DNA of 64,000 bases from Oscillatoria salina IIICB1 (lineage in GTDB: Bacteria > Cyanobacteriota > Cyanobacteriia > Cyanobacteriales > SIO1D9), in assembly GCF_020144665.1 (NCBI RefSeq), contig NZ_JAAHBQ010000005.1:1-64000 (forward strand), read 5' to 3'. Numbering within the stretch: the first letter of the stretch is position 1; each line of letters opens with the position of its first letter. Under the pieces are notes generated by a model, which was given only the letters and a program-made list of their open reading frames with translations, searched no databases and was not told the DNA's origin. A program made the position numbers and the translations under genes. This document shows positions 28,077-38,800 of this stretch, piece by piece.

Positions 28077-29084
28077 TCAAAATCTAATTCTGGGATCGAT
28101 AAAAGCATAAAAAAGATCGACCAATAAATTAACCAACACAAACACCAACGCTACAAACATTACTCCCCCTTGAACAACCGGATAATCTCGCGCCAAAATC
28201 CCTTCATAAATCCAAGTACCAACTCCGGGCCAAGAAAAAATAGTTTCCGTCAAAATTGCCCCACCTAAAAGCGTACCAAATTGTAAGCCAATAATCGTAC
28301 TAACGGGTAAAAGAGCATTTTTAAAAGCGTGTACTAACAGAATATAAATTTCTTTTAATCCCTTCGCTTTTGCCGTGCGAATATAATCTTGAGATAACAC
28401 TTCTAACATTGCCGATCGCGTAATTCGTGCGACAATTGCTAAAGGTATTGTCCCTAAAGCTAAAGCTGGTAAAATTAAATGAGCTAAAACATCTAAAAAA
28501 GCAGAAAAGTTCAATTCCAGCAACGAATCTAAAATGTAAAATCCTGTAATTGGTTCAAAATTTAAACTATTTTCAACACTTATTCTTCCCGAAGGAGGAA
28601 GCCAATTTAAGTTAATAGCAAACAAATAAATTAGTAGTAAACCCAACCAATATACAGGCATCGAAACACCAATTAATGATCCACTCATTGCCAAATTATC
28701 TATCCAAGTATTTTTCCGTACAGCAGCCAACATACCCGCAGGTATGCCAATAATAATTGCAACGAAGATCGCAGCTAGAGATAATTCAAAAGTTGCCGGA
28801 AAACGATTGCTAATTTCTAAACTGATGGGAATCCCACTAATAATACTTTTGCCCAAATCAAAGGTTAATAACTGACCTAAAAATGCGGCATACTGTAGCG
28901 GTAAAGGTTGATTTAAACCTAATTTTTCTCGGAGAATTGCTATTTGTTCGGGCGTTGCTCTTTCTCCTAACAATACTGTTGCCGGATCGCCAGGAATTAA
29001 ATGTAAAAGGAGAAAGACTAGCAAGGTAATTCCGAGGATAACGGGAAGCAAACTTAGAAGTCGTTTGAAAATGTATTGTAGCAT
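28077..29084 (-). CDS. Peptide/nickel-type ABC transporter permease, DppB-like
   Basis: This 335-residue inner-membrane permease begins with the classical DppB N-terminus MLQYIFKRLLSLLPVILGIT and the LIPGDPATVLLGERAT block. It has about six membrane helices. The EAA loop near residues 235-260 reads IRTAKAKGLKEIYILLVHAF. It is co-oriented with the DppC-like gene (68 bp gap) and with the binding protein upstream (55 bp), consistent with one operon that starts at the binding protein. It is a typical family 5 importer pair. Confidence 0.92.
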   Translation of the reverse strand: MLQYIFKRLLSLLPVILGITLLVFLLLHLIPGDPATVLLGERATPEQIAILREKLGLNQPLPLQYAAFLGQLLTFDLGKSIISGIPISLEISNRFPATFELSLAAIFVAIIIGIPAGMLAAVRKNTWIDNLAMSGSLIGVSMPVYWLGLLLIYLFAINLNWLPPSGRISVENSLNFEPITGFYILDSLLELNFSAFLDVLAHLILPALALGTIPLAIVARITRSAMLEVLSQDYIRTAKAKGLKEIYILLVHAFKNALLPVSTIIGLQFGTLLGGAILTETIFSWPGVGTWIYEGILARDYPVVQGGVMFVALVFVLVNLLVDLFYAFIDPRIRF

Positions 29085-29139
29085 TGTAATTGAGTTGGTA
29101 GCTCATTTTATCAGCACTATAGATACGCAAACTTGCGAA

Positions 29140-30795
29140 CTAATTTTTATCTATTGCTTCAAAAGGTTCCGAACCCAGGGGACTTGGTAGCCAACCTTCA
29201 ATATTGGCTCGTTTTCCTAATAAAGGTTGCGAATGAACAATAGGAATTCTTACAGCTTCGTTGAATAAAATTCGATCGACTGCGGCGTAGATTTTTGCTC
29301 TTTCTTCAACATTTTGCGTTTGACGACCTTGTTCTAAAAGTTGCACAACTTGTGTGTTTTTCCAACCACCTAAATCGTCGGTAGCGGCGGGACCAAAATG
29401 TGAGTAATAAAAGTTATCTGGATCGCCGTAGTCACCAGTCCAACCAAGCATAAAAGCTTGAAATCCTGGCTCTTTTCGGCGATCTTCGAGATAGGCTGCC
29501 CAGTCTTTTGTTTGGAGATTAACATTAATTCCAATGGCACTTAATTCGGCGGCAAATGCTTCAGCAATCGGTTTTGGTGTAGGAAAATAAGGACGAGAAA
29601 CAGGCATATACCATAAGTCTAAATCAAAGCCATTGGAATAGCCTGCGGCTGCTAATAATTCTTTGGCTTTTTCCGGATTATATTCATATTCGCCGAGATT
29701 TTTTGCTTGCGCCCAAGCTAAAGATGGGGGTGTAAAATGAGCATCAGTTTGACCTAATTCGCCCCAAAATGCTTGGACTATTTCAAGACGGTTGATAGCT
29801 AAGGCGATCGCGCGGCGAACTTGGGGATCGGATAATGGTTCGTAGCTAGGATTTAAAGCTAAGTAACCGACGTTGAATGAAGGACGAAATACTTCTGTAA
29901 GGTTGGGATCGTCTTTAATTTCTGTTAGTTGATCTGGGGCGAGATCGGTGGTAAAGTCAATAGAACCTGCGCGTAATTCTGCTAATCTGGCTGCGGGATC
30001 GCTAATAAAACGAAAGACTAATTGTTCTTCTTTGGGTAAGTCTGGTTTCCAATAATTAGGATTTTTTTCGAGGATAATTCTATCTCCTGTGCGCCATTCT
30101 TGAAAAGTAAAAGGTCCGGTTCCTACAGCGACAGAAGCTGGTGTCCCGTATGCGGCACCTGCTTCTTGGATTGCAGTGGGACTAGCTATCCCAAAATAGC
30201 CCGAGGCGATCGCGGCAGGAAAGGCGGCGAAGGGTTGTTGTAAAATAAACTTAATTGTCTGGTTATCGACAACAACAATATCTTGAACTAATGAGTTAGA
30301 ATCTCCTTGATATCCGCCAAATAAATAGCCCCAAATTTCATAATTTTTTCCCGCATCGCGATACCCATAAGGATGTTCTGGATTCCACCAACGCTCAAAG
30401 TTGAATTTAACTGCTTCGGCATTAAAATCAGTATTATCGTGAAATTTTACGTTTTCTCGTAAAGTAAATGTCCATTCTTGACCATTGTCAGAAACAGACC
30501 ATTCTGTTGCTAAACCTGGTTCTAATTCAGTAGTTCCCGGCTTAAATTCTAGCAGGCGATTATAAATTTGGTGATGCACAATAATGGAATTGCCATCAGT
30601 AATATTACCCGGTTCTAAGTTTACTGGTTGTCCCCCAGAACCATAAACTAATACTCCTGGTTCGGTGGTAGTAGAAGTAACTGTTTCCGGCGTGTTTACT
30701 TGGTTGCGATCGCAGTTAGTTATCGCGATCGCTAAAGCAAATGTTATCGCTAATAAAAGTAAGCGTAATATTTTACTTCGCTTGACGATCGTCAT
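29140..30795 (-). CDS. Peptide-type ABC transporter substrate-binding lipoprotein
   Basis: This 551-residue family 5 solute-binding protein has a signal peptide and lipobox (AITNC, Cys near residue 28; Asn at -1 is atypical). The mature part has the SBP_bac_5 order: LATEWSVSDNGQEWTFTLRENVKFHD near residue 85, FAAFPAAIASGYFGIASP, then LAPDQLTEI and the C-terminal lobe. It captures oligopeptides, nickel or related solutes in the periplasm. I start it at ATG 30795 because the TTG three codons earlier is poorer. It is the first gene of the ABC operon and is divergent from an RND adaptor. Without ATPases the substrate cannot be inferred. Confidence 0.92.
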   Translation of the reverse strand: MTIVKRSKILRLLLLAITFALAIAITNCDRNQVNTPETVTSTTTEPGVLVYGSGGQPVNLEPGNITDGNSIIVHHQIYNRLLEFKPGTTELEPGLATEWSVSDNGQEWTFTLRENVKFHDNTDFNAEAVKFNFERWWNPEHPYGYRDAGKNYEIWGYLFGGYQGDSNSLVQDIVVVDNQTIKFILQQPFAAFPAAIASGYFGIASPTAIQEAGAAYGTPASVAVGTGPFTFQEWRTGDRIILEKNPNYWKPDLPKEEQLVFRFISDPAARLAELRAGSIDFTTDLAPDQLTEIKDDPNLTEVFRPSFNVGYLALNPSYEPLSDPQVRRAIALAINRLEIVQAFWGELGQTDAHFTPPSLAWAQAKNLGEYEYNPEKAKELLAAAGYSNGFDLDLWYMPVSRPYFPTPKPIAEAFAAELSAIGINVNLQTKDWAAYLEDRRKEPGFQAFMLGWTGDYGDPDNFYYSHFGPAATDDLGGWKNTQVVQLLEQGRQTQNVEERAKIYAAVDRILFNEAVRIPIVHSQPLLGKRANIEGWLPSPLGSEPFEAIDKN

Positions 30796-30877
30796 TTTTA
30801 TCAAAAATCAAGTGTAAATTAACAGGTGGCGAGGGCAGCCTACTCTTACGATAAGCCGCTACGCATCTAAGTTAGTA

Positions 30878-30903
30878 TAGCCGCGACTTCAGTCGTTCGG
30901 CTA
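30878..30903. repeat. Cruciform-like palindrome in the divergent intergenic region
   Basis: TAGCCG then CGACT, a TC loop, AGTCG, a TT bulge and CGGCTA form a stem of six plus five base pairs. It resembles a dispersed cyanobacterial palindrome and lies between the ABC binding protein (-) and the RND adaptor (+). Confidence 0.55.
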
Positions 30904-31022
30904 AGATAATTACCGTCTCTATGTGTCCGAGATTTTTATTTTTTGTTAAAATTACTTAAATCTTCGTTAAAATAAATCCAAGTAATATTATTTCACGATC
31001 GGGAAAAATCAAGGGTGAAAGT

Positions 31023-32267
31023 ATGATTAAGAGCAAAATTGTTCCCCTTGTCTGGATTTTAGCAGCATTGCTTTTGCCAAGTCTAGCTAGCTGCAATTTA
31101 CTAGAGAAAGACGAAGCCGATGCCCAGTCAGGAGCGCAAGAGCAAGGAAATAGCATTACGGCGGTAGATGTGGCGATCGCTAGTCCGGGTGTAGTTGAAG
31201 AAGCAATCGAATATGTGGGGACAACCAAACCCAGTCGAGAAGTGTCGCTGCGATCGCAAGTTGAGGGAAGATTATTAAGCTTAAGTGTCGATGTGGGATC
31301 TCGTGTCTCTCAAGCTCAAGTTATCGCCCGTTTGGATGACTCACTTTTAGTGGCTAATGTTAATGAAGCCAAAGCAGAATTAGCTGCTTTAGAGTCAGAA
31401 ATAGCTCAAACTAAAGCCAGAGTTAGTAACTCGCGAACCCAGTTAGAAAGAGCAAAAGCCGAACTTCAAGAAGCAGTAAATAACGCCCAAAGATATACTA
31501 ATCTCGCTCAACAAGGAGCCGTTACGCAACAACAAGCAGAGTCTTTTCAAACTGCCGCTAAAGTAGCCGAACAAGCAGTTTTATCCGCACAAGAACAAAT
31601 TCGCAGCGAAGAAGAAGCAGTCGCCGCCGCGATCGGTAGAGTAGCAGCCCAAAAAGCAGTTCTCGCCCAAGAAGAACAGCGTCAAGCTTACTCTCAATTA
31701 AATTCTCCAATTACTGGTGTAGTAACGGAAAAAGTTAGCGAACCAGGAGACTTAATTACGGCTGGTGGCGAAGTTTTGAAACTCGGAGATTTTCGCAGCG
31801 TTAAGGTAGAAGTACCTGTGTCTGAATTGGATTTAGCTAACATTGAAATCGGACAATTAGTAACAGTTAAACTAGATTCAATAGCTAATGAAACCTTTAC
31901 CGGAACTGTTACCCAAATTGCTCCTGTTGCTGGAGATGCACGTCAAGTTCCTATCGAAGTAACCATTCCCAATCCTGATGGGAGAATCGGTGGCGGATTG
32001 TTAGCCAGAGTCAATTTTCAGCCGCAAAGTAACCAAAATGTTGTCATCCCAGAAACAGCATTACAAGAAGGAAAAATCTTTGTCGTTGCTAATGCTCAAG
32101 AAAACCAGCAAGCAACCGTAGCAGCAAGAGAAGTAGCATTAGGAAATCGGGCTAACGGTAAAGTCGAAATTGTTTCGGGATTGAAAGATGGCGAAAGATT
32201 TGTCGTTAAAAGCGGTCAACCTTTAAAAGATGGCGAAACCGTGCGTTTGAGTATTTTATCAAAGTAA
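31023..32267 (+). CDS. RND efflux periplasmic adaptor (MFP family) lipoprotein
   Basis: This 414-residue membrane fusion protein has a signal peptide and lipobox (SLASC, Cys at residue 24). After a short linker it has a barrel-sandwich half (VSLRSQVEGRLLSLSVDVGSRV near 75). A long alpha hairpin with Ala/Gln/Glu heptads follows (about 105-230), then the second lipoyl half, a beta-barrel (VKVEVPVSELDLANIEIGQ) and the membrane-proximal domain. It would join the RND pump encoded next to an outer-membrane channel. The pump gene follows 157 bp downstream on the same strand, probably as an operon. Confidence 0.92.
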   Translation: MIKSKIVPLVWILAALLLPSLASCNLLEKDEADAQSGAQEQGNSITAVDVAIASPGVVEEAIEYVGTTKPSREVSLRSQVEGRLLSLSVDVGSRVSQAQVIARLDDSLLVANVNEAKAELAALESEIAQTKARVSNSRTQLERAKAELQEAVNNAQRYTNLAQQGAVTQQQAESFQTAAKVAEQAVLSAQEQIRSEEEAVAAAIGRVAAQKAVLAQEEQRQAYSQLNSPITGVVTEKVSEPGDLITAGGEVLKLGDFRSVKVEVPVSELDLANIEIGQLVTVKLDSIANETFTGTVTQIAPVAGDARQVPIEVTIPNPDGRIGGGLLARVNFQPQSNQNVVIPETALQEGKIFVVANAQENQQATVAAREVALGNRANGKVEIVSGLKDGERFVVKSGQPLKDGETVRLSILSK

Positions 32268-32424
32268 AAATTGCTAGTTGAGCCAAGATTGTAATTTGAG
32301 GAATAAATCACGATCGCCAACTTATTTCTTAAACTTAATTATTAGTAATTACACTTTAACTTGTCATTGATAGCGCTACGTGTATTAATATTTATTAAAT
32401 TGTTCTCTTCTTCACGCCAACCCT

Positions 32425-35400
32425 ATGCTGCAACAACCACCTTCAACCAATAGTTCATCTATCTTAGGTAAGAAAAAAGCCACTAAACCCAAAAACTCGA
32501 TCGCCAGCGTCGCAATTCGCCGGCACATCGGGACACTGATGCTCACTTTAGCAGTAATTGTTGTCGGTGTCTTCTTTTTATTTCGCTTACAAGTAGATTT
32601 ATTACCATCAATTACCTATCCTCGCATTGGTTTGCGAATGGACGCACCGGGAGTTTCCCCCGAAGTAGCGGTAGAGGAAATTACTAAACCTCTCGAACAA
32701 GGTTTAAGTGCTACCGAAGGTGCAGTTCAAGTATTTTCTCAAACTCGCGAAGGACGCATTAGTTTAGACTTATTTTTTCAGCCCGGAGGAGATATTGACC
32801 AAGCTTTAAATGATGCAACTGCTGCATTTAATCGGGTTCGAGGTAACTTACCAGATGTAGTCGAAAATAGTCGTTTATTTAAGTTCGATCCTTCTCAACT
32901 TCCAGTCTATGAATTTGCTGTTAAATCTACTTCTTTAGAACCTGTAGCTTTGCGAGTATTTGCTGACGAAGAATTAAGTCGGGAATTACTTGTTGTTCCT
33001 GGGGTAGCTTCGGTAAATGTTTCTGGTGGCGTTACCGAAGAAGTACGAATTAATTTGGATTTGAAACGTTTGCAAGCATTAGGAGTTAGTTTACAAGACG
33101 TTTTAGACGCATTAGAAGAACGCAATTTAGATGTAGCTGGCGGCAGATTAGAAGGAGAAGATGCAGAACCTTTAACCCGTACTATTGGACGTTTTCAATC
33201 GGTTGAGGAAATAAATAATTTAACTTTAGAAGTTCCGAATTCGCCTTTAGGAAGGATTTATTTACGGGATGTTGCTGAGATAGTTGATGGGACAGAAGAC
33301 CAACGTATATATGTGTTTCTCAACAGTGAACCAGCAGTAAAAGTTAGCGTTCAAAAACAACCCGATGCAAATACGATCGCGGTTGTGGATGGCGTGAAAA
33401 AACGCATCGAGGAGTTGCAAGAATCAGGGTTAATTCCTAGCGATATGGAATTGCTGGTAACTCTGGACGAATCTCGCTTTATTGAAAATTCAGTGGCTAA
33501 TGTAACTACTTCTGGTGTGGTTGGGACAGCTTTAGCAGCTTTTGCGGTGTTATTATTTTTGGGTTCTCTACGTCAAACTTTTATTATTGTCACCGCTATT
33601 CCTCTCGCTACCTTAATGGCGATCGTTTTAATGCAATTGTTTGGTTTATCAATTAATGTTTTTAGTTTAGGTGGTTTGGCGCTGGGTGTGGGAATTGTGG
33701 TCGATAATTCGATCGTGATGTTAGAAAATATTTCGGCGGGAATTGGGAATGCAAATAATAAATTGCCGTCTTCTTTATCATCACTGAATCAAGAAGAGCG
33801 TTCTCCCAGAAAAAGAGGGAAAGAAGAAGTAATTTCTGCGGCGATCGCTAGCGGATCGGAGGTAGAATCGGCTTTAGTTGCTTCCACCGCGACTAACTTG
33901 GTTGCAGTGTTACCTTTTTTACTCATTGGTGGCTTTATGTCACTGCTGTTTAACGAACTAATTCTGACAATTAGTTTTGCTGTTGCTGCTTCTTTATTAA
34001 TCGCTTTAACAGTTGTCCCGATGATGGCTTCGCAACTGCTAGGAATTCGGCAAGGTAGTGGTTTGAGTCGCTTTTGGGTACTCAGAGAATTTAATCGTCG
34101 CTTTGAGTGGATGACGAAAAACTATCAACGTTTATTAACTGGAGTAGTTCATTATCGACTAGTGGCGATCGCGCTTTCTTTTCTCATTCTCGGTGGTGGT
34201 AGTCTCTGGATGGTAGACCAAATTCCCCAAGAAATTTTACCTTCAATTAATACAGGTCAAGCTAATTTATTCGCTCAATTTCCTCCCGGTACTACCTTAG
34301 AAACCAACCGCCAAGTAATGGAAGAGGTAGACAACATTATTACTCAACAACCAGAAACTGAATATGCTTTTACCTCAGTAGGCGGTTTTCTTTTTGCTAG
34401 CATTACCAGCGAAAATGTTTTGCGAAGTTCTAGTACAATTAGCCTCAAACCCGGCACAGATGTTGAGGCTTTTGTCGAACGAGTTACGAAAGAATTAGAC
34501 AAGCTAAATTTAGTCGATATTCGCTTGCGTTTATCTCCCGGTGAAGTACGCGGAATTATCCTAACCAACTCGCCAATTCGTGGTGCAGATGTTGATATAA
34601 TGCTCCAAGGAGATAAGACCGAAACACTTCAGCAAGCAGGTCGTCAAATCCTCGCTGCTTTAGACGAAAAAGCTACTCTCGCCCGCTTTCGACCCGATGC
34701 TGACCCGAAACAACCAGAAGTACAAATTCTTCCCAACTGGGAACGTTTAGCCGAATATAATTTAACCGCAGAAGACATTGGCGATACCTTACAAACGGCG
34801 ATTTTAGGGACAGTTCCCACCGAATTACAACGCGGAACTCGACTTGTAGACATTCGCGTTCAACTCGATCGAACCGCAATGCAACGAGTCTCGCAACTCG
34901 AACAATTACCTTTATTTACCGATAATAACCGTCTGATTCGTTTAGGGGAAGTCGCTAAAATTGCCAAAGGCGCAGCTCCTGGTGAAATTCAAAGAATTAA
35001 CCAAAAAGAAGTATTTTTAATCGCAGGTAGTTTAGCCGAAGGTGCCAGTTTAAGCGAAGCGATCGCGGAAACTAACGCCATCTTAGCGGAAATAGAATTA
35101 CCTCCCGGAGTCAGAATTTTACCTAGTACCGCCGCCGAAAGTAATCAACAAGTTCAAGATTCTTTAAAAGTCTTAGGTGGTTTAGCCGCATTTCTCGTTT
35201 TTATCGTTATGGCGGTACAGTATAACTCCTTAATCGACCCGTTAGTAATCATGTTTACCGTTCCTCTCGCACTTGCAGGGGGAATTTTCGGATTGTACAT
35301 CACCCAAACCGCGATCGGTGCAACAGTTTTAGTCGGCGCAGTCTTGTTAGTCGGGATCGTCGTTAATAACGCGATCGTCATGGTAGAATTAGCCAACCAA

Positions 35401-35682
35401 ATTCGCGACCAATACGGAGTCAGTTGTCAAACAGCAATTTTACAAGCTGCACCCCAACGTTTGCGACCAATTTTAATGACTACAATTACCACAGTTTTAG
35501 GTTTATTTCCTCTCGCATTAGGTATCGGTGAAGGTTCGGAATTTCTCCAACCTTTAGGTGTAGTTGTCTTTTCTGGTTTGTCCCTAGCAACGTTTTTAAC
35601 TTTGTTTATTATTCCCTGTTTCTACGTTTTGCTACACGGCTTATTTGGAAGTAGCAAAGTTAGTTATAGCACTACCAGATAG
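32425..35682 (+). CDS. RND efflux pump permease, AcrB/HAE1-like
   Basis: The 1085-residue protein has the RND layout: a helix at 35-55, a periplasmic porter domain, helices 2-6, a second porter domain and helices 8-12. The proton-relay region in helix 4 reads GIVVDNSIVMLENIS, with only one of the two AcrB aspartates. A further oddity is a roughly 30-residue low-complexity insertion (NNKLPSSLSSLNQEE and ERSPRKRGKEEV) after helix 4, on the cytoplasmic side. The N-terminus is Gln/Ser/Lys-rich and cytoplasmic. It pairs with the adaptor upstream. The substrate is unknown. A terminator follows. Confidence 0.93.
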   Translation: MLQQPPSTNSSSILGKKKATKPKNSIASVAIRRHIGTLMLTLAVIVVGVFFLFRLQVDLLPSITYPRIGLRMDAPGVSPEVAVEEITKPLEQGLSATEGAVQVFSQTREGRISLDLFFQPGGDIDQALNDATAAFNRVRGNLPDVVENSRLFKFDPSQLPVYEFAVKSTSLEPVALRVFADEELSRELLVVPGVASVNVSGGVTEEVRINLDLKRLQALGVSLQDVLDALEERNLDVAGGRLEGEDAEPLTRTIGRFQSVEEINNLTLEVPNSPLGRIYLRDVAEIVDGTEDQRIYVFLNSEPAVKVSVQKQPDANTIAVVDGVKKRIEELQESGLIPSDMELLVTLDESRFIENSVANVTTSGVVGTALAAFAVLLFLGSLRQTFIIVTAIPLATLMAIVLMQLFGLSINVFSLGGLALGVGIVVDNSIVMLENISAGIGNANNKLPSSLSSLNQEERSPRKRGKEEVISAAIASGSEVESALVASTATNLVAVLPFLLIGGFMSLLFNELILTISFAVAASLLIALTVVPMMASQLLGIRQGSGLSRFWVLREFNRRFEWMTKNYQRLLTGVVHYRLVAIALSFLILGGGSLWMVDQIPQEILPSINTGQANLFAQFPPGTTLETNRQVMEEVDNIITQQPETEYAFTSVGGFLFASITSENVLRSSSTISLKPGTDVEAFVERVTKELDKLNLVDIRLRLSPGEVRGIILTNSPIRGADVDIMLQGDKTETLQQAGRQILAALDEKATLARFRPDADPKQPEVQILPNWERLAEYNLTAEDIGDTLQTAILGTVPTELQRGTRLVDIRVQLDRTAMQRVSQLEQLPLFTDNNRLIRLGEVAKIAKGAAPGEIQRINQKEVFLIAGSLAEGASLSEAIAETNAILAEIELPPGVRILPSTAAESNQQVQDSLKVLGGLAAFLVFIVMAVQYNSLIDPLVIMFTVPLALAGGIFGLYITQTAIGATVLVGAVLLVGIVVNNAIVMVELANQIRDQYGVSCQTAILQAAPQRLRPILMTTITTVLGLFPLALGIGEGSEFLQPLGVVVFSGLSLATFLTLFIIPCFYVLLHGLFGSSKVSYSTTR

Positions 35683-35706
35683 AGTTAGAACATTGTTGAA
35701 TCCTGT

Positions 35707-35733
35707 AGAGCGACTAAGATGGTCGCTCTTTTT
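35707..35733 (+). terminator. Intrinsic terminator of the first RND operon
   Basis: AGAGCGAC and GTCGCTCT form an 8-bp stem with a 7-nt loop, followed by TTTTT. It lies 24 bp after the pump gene stop. Confidence 0.8.
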
Positions 35734-35779
35734 AACTATGGTTAATTATGAGGATCTGATATAATACCCATTCTCATCG

Positions 35780-35805
35780 TAGAAACGTTCCGCACAACGT
35801 CTCTA
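35780..35805. repeat. TAGAAACGTT..AACGTCTCTA palindrome
   Basis: A 10-bp stem with one mismatch, TAGAAACGTT and AACGTCTCTA around a 6-nt loop, lies between the two convergent RND pump genes. This sequence is of the dispersed TAGAGACGTT type known from cyanobacterial intergenic regions. It may also act as a barrier between the convergent transcripts. Confidence 0.6.
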
Positions 35806-35815
35806 TACTCGACTA

Positions 35816-38800
35816 TCAATGCTCGCTAGGAACCAATTTTCTTTGCAATTTCTCAGCCAGAACATAAAACACTGGAACGATAAATAAACTCAAAAAAGTC
35901 GAAACAATCATCCCACCAACAACCGCAGTTCCTAAAGATACCCGACTAGCTGCACCAGCCCCCGATGCTAATACCAAAGGTAGCAAACCGAAAATAGTTG
36001 AAAAAGCGGTCATCAAAATCGGACGAAAGCGGACTTGTCCCGCTTGAATTGCGGCTTTAGTTGCTGACATTCCCTCATCGCGTCTTTGGTTAGCAAACTC
36101 AACAATTAAAATTGAATTTTTCGTAACTAAACCAATCAACATAATCAAGCCAATTTGACTGTAAACATTCAAATTTAAGCCACCTAATAATAAAGCACCA
36201 AAGGCTCCTAACAAAGATAGGGGAACCGCTAAAAGAATCACAATAGGATCGAGATAACTTTCAAATTGTGCCGCTAATACTAGGAAAATAAACGCTAAAG
36301 CTAAACCAAAGACAAATAAAATAGATTGACCTGCTTCTCTAAATTCTAACGACTGACCAGACAAGGTTGTCGAAATACTATCAGGTAAAGTTTCCTCAGC
36401 TAAATTTTCTAAAGCTGTGAGCGCATCTCCCAAACTATAACCAGGTGCGGGACTACCTTCAATTGTTGCCGAACGAGAGCGGCTAAAATGATTAATTTGC
36501 GGCGGTGTTGTCGTACGTTCAACTGTTACTATTGAACTCAAAGGAATAACATCACCGTTGCTAGCTCGAACATAAAATTCGCCGATACTATCAGGTTCGT
36601 TGCGATATCTATCTTCAGCTTGAACTACTACTTCAAAACGACGATTTCCGCGATTAAAATTAGTAATTTCTTGTCCGCCTAAAAGAATTTGTAAAGTACG
36701 AGCTACATCGCGAACAGAAACGCCTAAATTACCCGCTAAAGCCCGATTTACTTCCACAGTTAATTCAGGTTTATTTAACTGAAAATTGGAATTAACATTC
36801 ACTAATTCTGGTAACTGTCGAGCTTGATTTGCTAATCTTCCTGAAGCTTCTGCTAATTCTGATAAATCGTTTCCTTGGAGGACAAATTGTACGGGTTGAC
36901 TGAAACTAGCACCAGGTAGAGAAGAAGGATTAATTGGTAACACTAAAGCATCACTAATTTGTGAAAAACGACCGAATAAACTATTAACAATTGTTTGTTG
37001 AGACTCATTTTCTGCGGTACGTTCTGACCAAGGTTTTAACTTAACAAAAGCAATTCCTTCACTGACGGGATTGCCGCCACTACCACTAAAACCACCAATA
37101 GTAAAATAACTGTTTACTTCGGGAACTTCGCTATAAATTTCCTCAACTTGTTGCATTACTTCGTCGGTGTAGTTAATGCTAACTCCTTCTGGTCCTTGGA
37201 CAATGGTAAATATTGAGCCGCGATCTTCCGTAGGTAGAAATTCTTGGGGAATTTGGTTGTATAAAAAATAGGTGATTACTAGAGAAGCTACAAATAAAAC
37301 AATCGCTACAAATTTAAGCTTCATTAACTGTTTTAAAGACCATTGATAAATAGCATTTAAACGATTTAAACCCCATTCTAAACTATTAAAAAACCAACCA
37401 CCTAGCTTACTATTTCGTCGCAATAATCGGGCTGATAAAGGCGGCGCGAGAGTGAGGGCGACAAAAGAAGAAAGTACCACTGCACCAGCGAGAGTAAGAG
37501 CAAATTCAGTAAATAATTTTCCCGTAGTACCGCCAGAAAATCCCACTGGTGCAAAGACAGCAATTAAAACAATTGTTGTGGCGATGACAGCAAAAACAAC
37601 TTCGGCTACACCCACAGAAGCAGCGCGAAAAGGGGGGTAGTTTTCTTGTTCGATATAACGAACGATATTTTCGAGAACAACAATCGTATCGTCAACGACT
37701 AAACCTGTAGCTAAAGTAAGCGCAAATAAAGTCAATGTATTCACCGAAAAATCCAGAAAATACATAATCGCAAATGCGCCAGTCAAAGCAATCGGAATAG
37801 TAATTGCGGGAATAATTGTCGATCGCCAGTCGTGTAAAAAGAGGAAAATCACCAAAACGACGAGTGCGATCGCCAAAAACAACGACTTCCACACTTCCTC
37901 AATGGCGATCGCGACAAACTCGGAATCGTCGGAAGCTACTTGATATTGCATCCCCGCAGGAAAATTTTCTGACAATTCCTGCATTTTTTCTTTCACACCA
38001 TTAGCAACTGCTAAAGTATTAGCATCGCTGAGTTTAACTACTCCTAAACCAACGGCAGCTTGACCTTTAAACCGGACAAAGCTACGATAATTTTCGGCTC
38101 CAATTTCTGCTCTACCTACGTCTTCTAAGCGAGTTTGGGAACCATCCGGATTGCTTCTAATTACTAAATCTTGATATTCTTCTGGTGCTTGTAATCTTCC
38201 CAAAGTTTGCACCGCATATTCGTTAAACTCTCCCTCAACAATACCGCTAGGAATCTGAACATTTTGGGAACGAAGCGCCTCTTCGACATCTAACACTGTT
38301 AAGTTTCTCGCTGCAAGTTGACGAGCATCGAGCCAAATTCGCATTGCATAACGACGTTCCCCACCAATAATTACACTACTAACACCAGAAACCGATTCCA
38401 AAGCATCGACAATTACGCGATCGGCGTAGTCACTTAATTGCAAAGTTGTTAAATTTTCGCCATACAAAGCAAACCAAATTATCGGTGAAGAAGAACCCGA
38501 TTCTTTACTAACCACTGGCGCTTCGACATTATCTGGTAACTCTCCTCTAACTCGTCCAACCCTATCTCTCACGTCTTGTGCGGCGGTATCGAGGTCGCGA
38601 TCTAGTTCAAATTGAACGGTTATTGTGCTGGTAGATTGACTGCTTTGCGAACTAAGAGTTTTAATGCCGTCAACGCCGTTAATTTCTGCTTCTAAGATTT
38701 CGGTTACTTCTGTTTCTACTACTTCTGGATTTGCCCCAGGATACACGCTGGTAACTGTAACTACTGGTGGATCGATACTCGGATATTCTTGTACGGGCAG

